64,000 bases of DNA from Gnetum montanum (taxonomy: Eukaryota > Streptophyta > Gnetopsida > Gnetales > Gnetaceae), in NCBI GenBank assembly GCA_015680685.1, contig MNCI01004933.1, positions 63,351 through 127,350 on the forward strand, written 5' to 3'. The translations under genes were made by a program, and so were the position numbers. Every line of letters starts with the position of its first letter. The stretch's first letter is position 1. The notes under the pieces are model-generated. The model ran no database searches, had not been told where the DNA came from, and was given only the letters and a program-made list of their open reading frames with translations. Below are positions 24,990-36,459 of the stretch, one piece after another.

Positions 24990-26130
24990 CTTATGAACTG
25001 ATGTGAGTAACTATAATTCTACCATAAGTGTTATGTGATCACATAGTCTTTTTTAGGATGGCAAGGCTTGATCTTGATTCTTCTCAACCTCTTCTTTAGA
25101 AATCAACATTAGTAACTTGATAACTTGAAAGAATCAGCCATTGTACCAAATATAATCTAAAGTCTCAATGAAGAATGTTATTGATCCATCCTCATTAATC
25201 ATAGCAAAGTAATTGATAAACTATGGTTCTAGATGAGTGCTATTCATCAACATCATTTGTTCCTGAATTCTAGACTCTAATTTATCTACTAAAGATTCAA
25301 AGTAAGTTGAATATGCACTAGCTAATGAAATTGCATGCTAAATTAATGGAAATATCTTCTTCAAGTTAGATTCATCTTGCCAAGGGTTCTTTATAGATGC
25401 ATATTTTAAGAATTGATAAACGCTACTTCTAACTTTTGCATTGAAGTCTCCACAAACAATAAATGAAACAAGATCAATATAACTTAGTAATAATTCATTC
25501 TTCAAACTTTCTTCTATTTAATTAATCAAATATACTTCTTGACATAGTCTAACATCTAAACATGTTGATTTGACAATTAAATGTATGTTAACCACACATA
25601 CACATTTTCCTAATAGATGAACTTTTAGAATCACTACTGAGGCTATGTGATTTTTTGGAAATATTAACTATTCCTTCTTATCCATCACTTAAAGTTATGG
25701 AATTTCAAAACTCATTTTTTAAACTCCATTCAAATATTTGTACTAATTCAAACTTTGCTTATTTATAAAAGATTACACAAACATCCATGTTGTGATTTCT
25801 ATAATAGGCTAATCTATACGACTCAAAAGAAGAACTTCCACAAGAACCATTTTTCTTATAGATACCTCTATATCCCATCTTTCCCAAGTCTAGTTGGAAT
25901 TAATATAGAAACCCCCATGGTAAGACTACTGGTAAGCATAATACATCAACATATAGATCTTTTAACTCTGCTAAGATGCATGGATATCAACATTCATGTC
26001 AATCTAAGGTCCATGATGGACATAACAAATGTTGTTTCTCATTCACTAGTGATCTTGCAAGCACGTTGTATGTTGCAACTTTCATTGTCATTCCTGGATT
26101 CTTTTTTGAATAATTTCTCTTCATGAGTAT
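24990..26130 (-). pseudogene. CCR4/nocturnin-type EEP nuclease pseudogene (element 2)
   Basis: Minus-strand equivalent of the element 1 gene. Visible pieces include VATYNVLARSLVNEK near 26,090, LYVDVLCLPVV near 25,935 (the LQEV catalytic Glu motif is altered to LPVV), CGDFNA near 25,450 (intact) and a CDHITLMV-like remnant near 25,035. Frameshifts and stops throughout. The plus-strand open frame at 25,755-26,126 is a shadow of it. More decayed at the active site than the element 1 copy. Confidence 0.7.
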
Positions 26131-26430
26131 CATACTCCTTTTTGAAATAATATTTTGAGTCTCCATGTTGTTTTTCCCTATGTTTTAATTGCAAAATGGA
26201 TTAATATACCTTTTTCTTGAGGGTTGAAGATTGTTCTGTTTCTTCAACTAATTCTCTAAGTAATACATCAACTAATCCTTAACTAATACATTGAGTGATT
26301 TATTAATTAATAATAAATTGATATTGATACAGTAACTAATTCTTCAACTAATTTAACTACATTATCTAATTTTAGTAATATTTAATGGCATCATATAATT
26401 TTAGTAATACGTAACTATATTATTTAATTC

Positions 26431-27063
26431 TTAGTAGCCTTTCTACACACTAAATCTTAAAGTTCAAAAGGTTGAATTTATGATATCATCAAATTATCAA
26501 GTACCTAGATGATAAACCTAACCTCACCATTGAGTTTAGAAGGATGAAAAATGTTAGAAATGACTATTCATATGTTGAAAATGAACATCATATACTTCAG
26601 TGATGCCAAAGTTAAACTTTTAAGGATCTCGAGGCACTATATTAGGTAAGGACTAAAATCTAATTCTTGGGCTTCCCTAGGACATATCTAACTACACCAT
26701 TGGGTTCAAAAGGTTGAAATCTATAACAAACGACTCTTCATTCCCAAAAAAATATTTTGAAATAAAAAGTTATGGCTTCTAGAGATTAAGATCTTTAGCA
26801 TGAAAAATGAGACTTCTTGAGAGGTAACCCATCCTAGTTCTACTTTAGGGAAAGTGTACATAATTACAAAATTTTTATCCCCTTTGTTACCAAGGTGTTA
26901 ATTTGAATTTTTAAAAATATTTGTGCACATTCTTAATTTAAATTACGAATTAATGACGAAAAAATATTTTTAAAATTTTTTGTCAATTGACAAGAATTTT
27001 GAAATTCTCATCAATTATTGGGAAATTCAAATTTCCCATCTGCTGACAAAAAATTTTTGCTAG
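26431..27063. other. Element 2 interior, unidentified
   Basis: AT-rich counterpart of 20,441-21,150 in inverted orientation. No recognised domain. Confidence 0.3.
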
Positions 27064-27252
27064 GTGGACGATGCCCATTTCAAGGTTTACATGGCCCTCC
27101 TTTGGGCTAGCATAGCCCATCTTGAGGTCCATGCAACCCTCTTATGGATTGGCGAGACCCATCTCAGGGCCAACACAGCGCTTGAATGGGCTTGCATGAC
27201 TTGTCTTAGGGCTTGCAAAACTCATCTTAGGGCCTGCATGGCCCATCATTAG
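27064..27252 (+). repeat. ~30-bp minisatellite in element 2
   Basis: Six or so copies of a GGGCTTGCATGGCCCATCTT-like unit. Because the unit is about 30 bases it gives a 10-residue repeating translation (HLRA-type periodicity), which explains the open frame. I do not think it is a gene. It is the inverted counterpart of the GGCCTACAACCAG repeats in element 1. Confidence 0.6.
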
Positions 27253-27309
27253 GCTTGTGTGATCCCTTAACTAGGCTTGTGTGTATTCGATGGAGAGGCA
27301 ATTTCTGGA

Positions 27310-27780
27310 AACATCTAGAAAGGTGGCTTTTGGTGATGTAGGAGGTGGTTTGTTGTAGCATGGAAGGTGGTTCATGATGGCACAGGATGCTATTTGTGGC
27401 AGTGTAGGAAGAAATTTATGAAGGCATAGGAGGTAGTTTTTGGTGACATAGGAGGTGGTTTATAGCGTCATGGGAGGCAGTTTATGGAGGCTAGTAAGGA
27501 AGCAGGTAAATAGTGGCAAGGTGTGGATGTGTGGTGGTGAAAAGTAGGCATGTGATGATGGTGGCAAGTGCACAATGGTGGTAGTGAGTGTATGGTAGTG
27601 GACAACATGGGAACAGCATATGCTCAAGCACAGTTGCAAGCATAGGCACGATGTAGCAGTAGACGACGGAAGGTCTAAACACAATGCAATGGTAGACAGT
27701 GGAAGGCATAGGCACAATGCAGTGGTAGACAATGAAAGGCACAGGCATAGTGCAATTCAAGGGGGGCAATGTGTGATGGA
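27310..27780. repeat. Further short tandem repeats in element 2
   Basis: GGTGACATAGGAGGTGGTTT-like units (27,330-27,490, ~28-base spacing), then GGCACAATGCAGTGGTAGACA-like units (27,640-27,760, ~38-base spacing). The minus-strand open frames across here are repeat artefacts. Confidence 0.55.
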
Positions 27781-28823
27781 ACATTGACCTTGGGGCTGGC
27801 CCTTCCCTTTGTAGCCATGGCTAGTAGCAAGCCTAGTTGTGATTGCCAACATGGCCAATCACAGTCGGCAAAAAGAATAATCATAGTTCTCAAGGGCAAA
27901 AAAATTTTAATTTTAATTTAATTTTTTTAATAAATTTTTGGGGCTTGAAATTGAATTCAAGACATCTAGCATCCTTTTTTGATTTTTGATTTTTTAACCT
28001 TTTATTATTATTTTATTCCACTTTGCCTCGACAATTGACGTGGTGGTTCAATTAATGGTAGGGTACAGATTTGGTATGGGTAAACAACAATTCTAGGTTG
28101 ATTTATAACCCTAAAATTTTTATAAAAAAAATTAAAAATATTTTTTTATTTTTAAATAATAATAATAATAATTTAATATTATTTTAATGTATGTATAATG
28201 AAAAACCTTAAACATCAATATCTCCCAAATTCTAAGTCCAATCGAGACAAAATTTATACCATTGGAATCGTCTCGATGAGTACTAGCCATTAAACATAGT
28301 TTTAGGGTTTAAAATGAAGTTGAATTTTTAGAAATTAAAAAGATCAAACTAGGTTATTTTGTTGAATTGACTCTTCTAGGCTGACATATGGTAACTTGAA
28401 ATCTTCTAGATTACTTGAATAGTGAATTTCAACAAAACCAAAAATCAATTCAAGTCATGGTTACTAAGCTTTTACAAGAAACTTAACAATGACCTTGATC
28501 AATTACTATTTATAATATAAAGATGGATAAGAGTTACCTAGACTGGTGTATCATTGTCTTACCAACATCTCTTGTAATTGATGAATCTTGATGAGGTGTG
28601 ATCAAATCTTCATCAATTAATGATATCCATGAGATAATTTGGTTGGTTGCTAGGATCTAGATGCCTAATCCCTTGTTTGTAGAATCAATGGAAAGGTATC
28701 TTTTGACTTACATCATAGAAATATGATGAATTTGGTGATGATAAATGGCTTTCCCTATGTTGTAACTTCCACGTTCATGTTGTAGTTGGCCCATGGTTCT
28801 TAATGGCCCTTGGGTCGTGGTTT
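27781..28823. other. Element 2 leader region
   Basis: Non-coding. Counterpart of 18,815-19,760 in element 1, including shared AT-rich runs near 28,090-28,200 (19,440-19,520 in element 1). Confidence 0.4.
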
Positions 28824-28838
28824 GCTCTAATACCAATT
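28824..28838 (-). promoter_or_regulatory. Primer binding site of element 2
   Basis: On the minus strand AATTGGTATTAGAGC follows the LTR end almost directly. It matches the initiator-Met primer site (TTGGTATCAGAGC) except for one base. Confidence 0.75.
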
Positions 28839-28839
28839 G

Positions 28840-29376
28840 TGACATCTTGTCCTTGGATGTCATGGAAAACATCAAATATACAATATATTAGACATTATGC
28901 ATACAACAAAATATACCAAATGCAAAATATATTTGGTATTCAACATTATGTATAAAGGAAATAATAGGAAAAATGTAGAAAGAGAAAGAAAAGGATGCTT
29001 TATTGATATGGAATAGTGTATCCAGATTGTGCTCTACAATTTTTCCTTGGGGTTTTCTTCCTTTCGCATCTATCCCTTAGAGGCAATCTAGGATTACCAC
29101 CATGGTTAGACCTTTAACCTTGCTAGAAGGTATGGCTAGTCCACTTCTTATCCTACTTCACTTGGCTTCCCATGCCTTACCTATACTAGCTCTGTCACTA
29201 CCTTAGGTTAAACCCCCAAAGGCTACCTTAAGAGATACATCCATTATTATAACATGTCCATTTAGGTCTCAATTACAACTACTCATTTAGGTCTTATTAA
29301 GATAATAATAATACTTATTATGAAGAGACACCATCTTCATTAGGTAGCAGCATCATTTGGAAATGGGGATGTGATA
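28840..29376 (-). repeat. Element 2 5' LTR
   Basis: Minus-strand LTR starting TATCACATCCCC (TG altered to TA) at 29,376 and ending GATGTCA at 28,840. About 537 bp, shorter than in element 1 because of internal deletions. Confidence 0.75.
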
Positions 29377-31590
29377 GAAAAGGTATCCTTAGTATTTTTC
29401 ATGATGGGAGTAGCATAGTCCATGGTTAAAATTGGTAACATAGTAAACACATCTAACATCACAATTGCATCAACTATGGTATTTTGATTTTTTTGTATGC
29501 ATTGGATATCATCATCTATGAATTATTGTAACAATTACTTTCATAGTTCATAGTAATGTTGTGAGTGTTGAGCTTTACATGCATACACCTCATTTATTTA
29601 GTTGACCATAAGTTGTGAATCACCTTTGATTATTAAGCATCTAATTCCTAGGTCATGAGCTACCATAATTTCTTTGATCAAATCCTCATACTCCACTATG
29701 TTGTTGGTACAATAAAACTCAAAACAATACGCAAAGGATTGTATTTCACCAAAACGAAACATTATGATGGTAGTGGCACTAGCCCCATGGATAGTTGAAG
29801 CTCCATAAAAGTGCATGGATGTCTTATAATCCTCAAGCACTTGGCTAATAATGTTGATGTGTTCATCAGAAAACTCAAGATCTATGGCTTCTTAATTATC
29901 AATAGGTGAAACTGTGAGTTGTATGGCTATAGCTTGATCTTTTTTTGAGGATTGAGAGACATAATTGAGGTCAAACTTCGTGGTTATGGCTTTCCATCAA
30001 GCTATACGATTACTTTCGTAGATGTTGTTTGTTATGATTTTTAGTAAGTTGTCCTTGCAAATGATGTTGACTTAGCTTCTAAAGAGGTAGTATCTCCACT
30101 AATTCAATGAGAAGACTAGTGCTAGACAATACTTCTTCACTTTAGTTTATCGGGTCTCATGGGCAATCAATGCATGGCTAAGGTAGTAGATTTGCATCTC
30201 TACATTATCATCACATTTTGAACAGAGTAGAGAGGAAATGGACATGTTAGAGATGGTAAGGTAGATGTAAAATTTCTTACCTCCTTGGGAAGGATAGACC
30301 ATTGATATTTGTGCCAACTCTTACTTAAGGTTTTCAAAGGCCTCTTGACATTAAGCCATCCACTCATAGGAAACCCCTTTCTCAAGAAAGTGTTGCATGG
30401 GATATAACTTATCCATAAGCCTAGTGATAAATCTATGAATAAATTGCAATTTTCCTTGTAGTCTCTGAACTTCTTTAAGATTGGTAGGCACTACTAACTT
30501 GGATATGGCCTTAACCTTATTAGGATTAACACATATCCCTACTTTAGATACTACAAAGATAAGCATCTTACTAGTCTTGACACTAAACACACATTTCTTA
30601 GGATTGATCCTAAGCTCATACTTGAGGCACCATTTGAGCACAAGATATAGGTCATTAGCATGATTACTAGCCACTTTGGACTTAATGGCTATATTGTCTA
30701 TGTAATCGTTAAGCAAACCTAACATGTAATCATTGAATATATAAGTCATGGCTCATTGATAGGTCACTTCATTGTTGTTAAGGCCAAAGGACATCATAGT
30801 ATAGCAAAAGGTACTCCAAGGGATCATGAAAGTTACAGTAATTTCATTCTCTAGGTTGATCCTAATTTGGTTATATCCTAAGAACCCATCCATAAAGGAT
30901 TACAAAGCATGTTTAACCATAGTATCGATAAGTTGATTAATACTAGGAAAAAGGAAGTCATCCTTGATAGTTTCTTTATTTAGGTCTCAAAATTTGATGT
31001 CAAGATGGATACTCCTATTTTTCTTAGAAACTACCACTATGTCGGACATCCATTTTTCATAGTTGATAGCCCTAATAAAACCAACTTGGTATTGCTTTCA
31101 GATCTTGTCACAAATGGCCAAGGCCAAATGAGGTCTAATCTTGCGTATTGTTTGCTTAACTAGTCTAACGCTTGGGTCTAGTATAATGTTGTGTTGGACC
31201 AAACATGGATCTAGGCCTAGCATATCTTCATATGACCAAGAAAGTACATTAATATTACCCTATAGGACCTTGCTGATGTCTTGAGACTATTGAGGTTCTA
31301 GTGAGGAACTTAGCTTAAGGGTTTTCTCCTCTCCACCTTGTGTTGTGATAGGAACCTCTACTAAAGAGTCTTTGATTATGTTGCATGTCTCTAAGTCAAG
31401 GGTTTTGACTAGGTTTTTAGGCCATTCTAAAGATTTTTCTATTGAGGCTATGTGGTCAACAAGACTCTCAAGTTCAAGATCTAGGTAATTAGGGTCAATA
31501 CACTATTCAACATCACCATGAGGTCCATGTAGGTGCAAAGGCAAACTAATTTTCTCCCAGGTATTCATAATTCGATCTTGCATGTCAACC
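29377..31590 (-). pseudogene. Ty3/gypsy pol remnant (RT, RNase H, second RNase H)
   Basis: Reading leftward on the minus strand: SWSYEDMLGLDPCLVQH near 31,230 (pre-RT motif typical of plant Ty3 elements), the RT fingers and palm, SFMDGFLGYNQIR near 30,885, DYIDNIAIKS near 30,690, then NPKKCVF near 30,600. The RNase H joined to RT lies at about 30,160-29,930 (CLALVFSLN and KFDLNYV landmarks). A second RNase H domain follows at about 29,840-29,390 (CTNNIVEYEDLI, KGDSQLMVN). The order RT, RNase H, second RNase H is that of Tat-type elements. The catalytic YxDD is changed to YIDN (30,693-30,704), and stops and shifts are frequent. The frame runs directly into element 2 at 29,376. Confidence 0.8.
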
Positions 31591-32284
31591 AAAAGTATAT
31601 TAAGTGTCACTTGGGTAAAGATGAATAAATAATGCTAAAATGCTATAACATCATGTAAAGGTGTGTTGCTTTAATGCAAACAAGGTTATTAAAGGCTACC
31701 AATAGGGTAAGGACAAGTCAACAAAGTATAATAGAGGCTAAATAAAGGTTAAATTAAGGAAAAGCAAGTGGAAGTATGAGAAATAAGGCTACAAATGGTT
31801 AAAAAAGATACGGTTATGTGAGCTTAAGGCCATAGTAGGCCATGATGCCAATTTAAGGCCATAGTGGACCATGATGCCAATTTAAGGCCATAGTGGGCCA
31901 TGGTCACATGGGTGCCAAATGATGGTCAAGGAAGGTCAAACCCTACTATTTGATATCAATCACATGCTAAATAGATGCAAATAAGGCTATAATAAGGAAA
32001 TTAAATAGAACATCAGAGTGCATAAAGGCCACCAAAAGGTCAACAAGGTTGATAATGCAACACTAGACTAAAAAATAAGTCTAGGCATCACATAATAACA
32101 CAAAAATTAAGAAAAAAAAGATACATATGGTGAAATATATCTAATATGGGTAAAAACACATTAATATTTTCTAGTTTTAGGCCTTAGTGGAATATGATTT
32201 AGGGCTACAAAGCTATTAGATGAGTTTGGACATTAGTCTAGGCCATTTTGGGCTATTTGGACATGAAACTTAGGATTGTTTAAG
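31591..32284. repeat. Non-coding, with a 30-bp tandem repeat
   Basis: At 31,822-31,915 there are three copies of a TTTAAGGCCATAGTGGGCCA-type unit, each followed by TGATGCCAA or similar. The rest (31,591-31,821 and 31,916-32,284) has no gene. Upstream of the minus-strand pol one would expect gag, but I could not find it. Confidence 0.5.
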
Positions 32285-33421
32285 CTTCCACACTGAGCCC
32301 CAGTGTTTCCACACTAGCTAGAGTTGAATAAGGGACCCCTAGTGTGGAAACCATGGAAAGTAGGTTTTGGAGCATTTAAAGATCCAAAATTGTTGTATCG
32401 AGGCCTCCCTAAGGTAGCGCAAGGGTAGATCTATCAAAATTGAGTACTCCAGAGGTCTGAAAAGGCCAAAAGTAGGTTTTGTAGTCTTTCCTTCCTATTT
32501 CCATGCTGGAGAGCATGGAAGGGAAGTGGTTCAATGTAGAGAATCAAAAGCTTGATCACAATAGGTTCAAACAAGGTCAAATCAATAGTTGGATCCTAGA
32601 TCTAGAACTTGTACATACTCTAGCTTCGTTCTAAGGAAGTTTGAGTTAGTTATGGGTATCAAAACATGTTGAAATAAATTCCCCAATTTCTTCCATGTTG
32701 AGCATAGTATCCCTGATGTGGAAGAATGGGAGGTAGGAGGGATAATTATTTCATAGATTCAAGTAGGTTTAAGAGAACATCAACTAGGTTTATAGGCCCC
32801 TAGGACTGTGAATAATGATTTTGAAATTTTATGCTTGATTTTGGGCATGTTTGGAGGTTACTCAAGGGAATCTAAGGTCTCACCCATTATTACCATGGTA
32901 TGGGAGTTTCTCTAGCATGGATGATTTGTGAGAAAAGATTTTGGAGGTCAAAATGAGATCAAACGAGTAAAATCTTAAAGCTATGAGGTCCTAGGCTTCT
33001 CTGGCATAGATCTTTGGCTTTTGGGAGTGTCATCTTGTCATCAAAAGTAGAAAGGTAGCCTTCCATACTATTTCCATGTTGCTCAGTATGGAGGGGATCC
33101 TAGATGGAGTAAAAATCCTAGATTTAGGTCAATTTAGATCATAATCAATTGTGCATGTCAGTGTTCAAAGTTATTAGGACCAAGGGCTAGGGTTTCATGT
33201 CAAAGTTTGGTAGTTTTAAGTATTTATAGGTGTTTTTTGAACTTTCATCCCTTCTACCACATTGGGGCTAGTTAGCTTAGCAAGGAAGACTGGGGGAATA
33301 TCTTTTTAATAATTTAAAACTCTTTTTCTGAGGTTTGAAGGCTCCAATGACTACTAATAGGGTTCTAAGGTACATACAAGATTATCTAATGTGGTTCTAA
33401 GGTGTTTATGAGCCCCAAATA

Positions 33422-33461
<40 letters not shown>

Positions 33462-35600
33462 NTACATGGAGGAAAGGGTCCCTAGTGTGGAAGAATTATA
33501 AATCTTAGATTTGGACTAGTTTTGACTTAAATTGACCATGAATGTATGCTCCTAGGATTGCTAGGGTCAAGAAAAATGGTTTAAGATTAAAATTTATCAG
33601 TTTGGAGGTTTCCTACATGGTTTTTGGGCTTTCCCATTTTTTCACTCTAGGGATGATATTCTCAACATGGAAGATTGGGGGAGATAGCATTTTAACTATT
33701 TTTGGTCACCTTTGTAGGGCTTGAGGTGTTAGAAGGTGTGAAACTAGTCTTATGTAAGGTTGTTAGTTGTTTACCTGAGGTGTTTAAAGGTCATTTTTTA
33801 GTTCCCCTAAATTTTTCCCCTTTCTTCCATGCTAGCTAGCATGGAAGATGGATGTCTTAGTATGGAGGAACTAGGAAACCCTACTTTTTACCATTTTCTA
33901 ATGTTTTTGGCCATTCATGTAGGTCTTTGAAGTTCCTAGTGTTGATTGCTAATACATGATTCAAAATTTGGTCATTTCAAAGGTTGGTAAGTGGTTTTCG
34001 ATGCTCCCTCATTTTTTCACATTAGGGTTTCCATGCTCAGTGTGGACGACTAGAGGAAAAGGATTTTTGGCTATACATGAATAATATCAGTGGGTTTGAG
34101 GGTCTTGGAATATACAAATAGGGTTTCAAGACACACACAAGGCTTTCTAGCTTTCACTTAATGTATCTAATAACTATTTTAGAGTCCCCTCCTCCACCCC
34201 CACAAAAGTTTCCCCATTTATCTCGTGCTAGCCATCATGGAAGAGGTGGCTTCCAGCATGGAGGAACTAAGGTACTCTACGTTTTGCTATTTTTGGCAAT
34301 TTTGGCTATGCATGTATACCCATAGGCTTGTTGGTGTTGACTATCGATGCCTAGGGTAGATATTTGGCCATTTTGAGGGCTATGAATGGGATTTTAGGCT
34401 TCCTTGCCTTTATCCACATTGGGTTGGGATGCTCATCATGGATGGGATCTTCCTCAATATGGAGAATCCAAGGGAGGCATGTTTTGATCATTTTAGTTGA
34501 CTTCCAAAAGTCTAGTGCCTTTTAGAAGGATTAGGTTACTTTTGGAAGTCAAACTACATGAAAACTTCAATAGTTTTATCTTTTCCCATTTCATCCACAC
34601 TAAGACTAGGATTCTAAGCATGGATGAGGCCCTCCTTAGTGTGGAAGAACCTTAAGGAGTTGATTTTTTATTGAACTTTTTCATTTTATTAACTTCAAGA
34701 GAGGCTGTGAAAGTTCTAGTGTTAGTCCAAGATAATTGAATGTTGTTTTCTTGCTTATGGTATTTGTCATTGGCTTTATTAGCTCCATCCTCCTAGTTTC
34801 CATGCTAGGTAGCATGGAAGATGCCTCCCCTAGCATGGAAGAACCAAAAGAGTTAGCTCTAAGCTAGTTAGACATCCAATTCACCATGCATGTTAGCCTT
34901 TGGGGTTGTTAGTGTTGACAGCCAATATTGGGTGTTAAGATCTAGTAATTTGAAGGCTTCTAAATGTCTCATGAAATCTCTCCAATTTATTCCATGTTGG
35001 GCATGATGTCCCTAGCATGAATGAGAGGGGGGATGATAGGTTTTTACCATTTTTTACTATGTTTGATGTCTTCAAAAGCTCCAGAGGGTTCCAACAAGGT
35101 CTAGGGATCACTAGGCTTTGAGAAATTGGTACTAGGTAGTTAATTTATGTTATTTTTCGCTTTCCTCCATTCATCCACACTAGGGATAAGATCCTCAACA
35201 TGGATGAAGCCTCCCTCAACCTGAAACTAACAAATCCTAAGGTTTTAACTAGTTTCAACAAGGTTTGATGTGTTTTTGAGGCTATTGGGTTTGCTTGGAG
35301 GGGTTCTAGGTCATGTGGGCCACTTTGGGAGTCAAACTTGGGAGAGATGGGTGTTGGGATCTAAGAATGAATGTTACCCCCATTCTTCCATGCTAGGGAC
35401 TATTGACCTAGTGTGGAAATCCAAATTTTGTAGATTTGACAATGTCCAACCCCCTTTTGGAACCTTGGGTTTGAAAAAGTTGGTTATAGCTACTAAAAAT
35501 GATAAAATAGTTATATTCTAATGGTTTTAGGTAGAAGGAAGCATGTTTCTGCATTGGGCATGGCATCCTCAGCATGGATGCATGGGAGTTCAGGTTGAAA
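32285..35600. repeat. Degenerate ~190-bp tandem array with inverted-repeat cores
   Basis: A recognisable core recurs at about 32,290, 32,500, 32,690, 32,883, 33,075, 33,250, 33,450, 33,634, 33,828, 34,010, 34,210, 34,405, 34,595, 34,796, 34,980, 35,165, 35,380 and 35,555, so 17-18 units of roughly 175-215 bases. Core types are TTCCATGCTAGCTAGCATGG (as at 33,826) and TTCATCCACACTAGGG...CATGGATGA (as at 35,172). Each is usually followed by CTAGTGTGGAAGAA or CTAGCATGGAAGAA. Some cores are perfect inverted repeats: 26 nt at 33,823-33,848; arms TTCCATGCT/AGCATGGAA at 32,499-32,520 and near 34,799; 13-nt arms GTTTCCACACTAG at 32,305-32,317 with partner 32,339-32,351. Inter-core sequence is strongly diverged. 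It lies upstream of the minus-strand pol, where a long leader could sit. No gene is visible on either strand. Confidence 0.65.
33425..33462. repeat. Poly-C run ending in an N
   Basis: 34 consecutive C, then TCC and one N. The array unit is disrupted here. Probably an assembly or sequencing artefact, though a real homopolymer cannot be excluded. Confidence 0.8.
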
Positions 35601-36459
35601 TATTATTCTATGTGTCAAAAGTGGCTAAAACATAACATTGATGTAGTTTCTTAGCTAAGAGGAAAGATGTATAGTGGGGTCCACAATCAAAAATTTTAAA
35701 ATTTTTAATTTTAAGTTTAACTCCCACCAATCTTAGCATGGAAGAGACATGTCCCCCCTTGCACTTTAGTGTACTTGGAGTTATGATGCATTAAATGGGA
35801 AACCAGGGTTTAGAGGTAGAGATTTAGGTTTAGATGTGATTTTTATTATGAAATTCTACAAGTTTTTTATCACAATTTTATTTTTTACAAATAGTGCATT
35901 GGGAGAGAGACCAAAAAAATATTTCTTATTGTAGAGGGCATCAATCTCTAACCTGAAAGCCTTCAATCTTCCTTGTAGCCAACATTGAACTCTCATTCTT
36001 CTCAATTTCTAACTATTCTAGGTGTTGAGCTTGCCATGCTGCCCAAGCAGTGTGGGAGAAAGAATCAGAATCCAAGGATTTAGAAGCTAGATGAGCATGT
36101 GAGGGATCTACAAGGACTACCCAAACCTATCTTAATCTATGCATCATCCATTGCTACTTCAAGGTAGGTAGTTCTACCCATTTTTGCTTAGGTTTCTAGC
36201 TATTTTTAATGCTTTTTCTTTCCATGTGTGGGATCATTTTTCTCATATCTACGCTGAAAGATGAGGTAAACTAAAATCATAATAAAATCTCACCTATTTT
36301 TTTCATTTCTATGTAGATCTATGATTGCTTAATTATTTTTTCCTTACTAGATTTGATTTTTTAAAATTAGGTTTGTAGTATTCATGCTTGTTTCCTAAAA
36401 TTTGGGGGTAGGGTTTTTTTTCTTAGATCTAGGCCAAAATATTTGTCAAAATTAAATTC
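35601..36459. other. Non-coding flank left of element 3
   Basis: No gene or repeat that I recognise. It ends with the possible target duplication AATTC (36,455-36,459). Confidence 0.4.

Larger units (their letters stand above)
24033..29376 (-). mobile_element. Element 2: inverted copy of element 1
   Basis: About 5.3 kb, with LTRs at 24,033-24,549 (3', truncated) and 28,840-29,376 (5'). Primer-site and polypurine-tract equivalents are present on the minus strand. The internal order (GC-richer repeats, AT repeat, EEP gene) mirrors element 1. It interrupts the minus-strand Ty3/gypsy pol at 29,377: the pol frame reads right up to the LTR start. Its 3' LTR end is deleted at the integrase fragment, so a target duplication cannot be checked. 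Confidence 0.75.

Noticed and set aside
27460-27899. Three overlapping minus-strand frames rich in Leu, Cys and Pro
   Set aside because: They follow the short tandem repeats of element 2 and differ only by frame. No family motif.
33425-33462. Poly-C tract as a functional G-quadruplex site
   Set aside because: Uninterrupted C run next to an N; an assembly or sequencing artefact is more likely.
32285-35600. CRISPR-like array
   Set aside because: Units of ~190 bp with diverged cores, no constant repeat with unique spacers, and a plant context.
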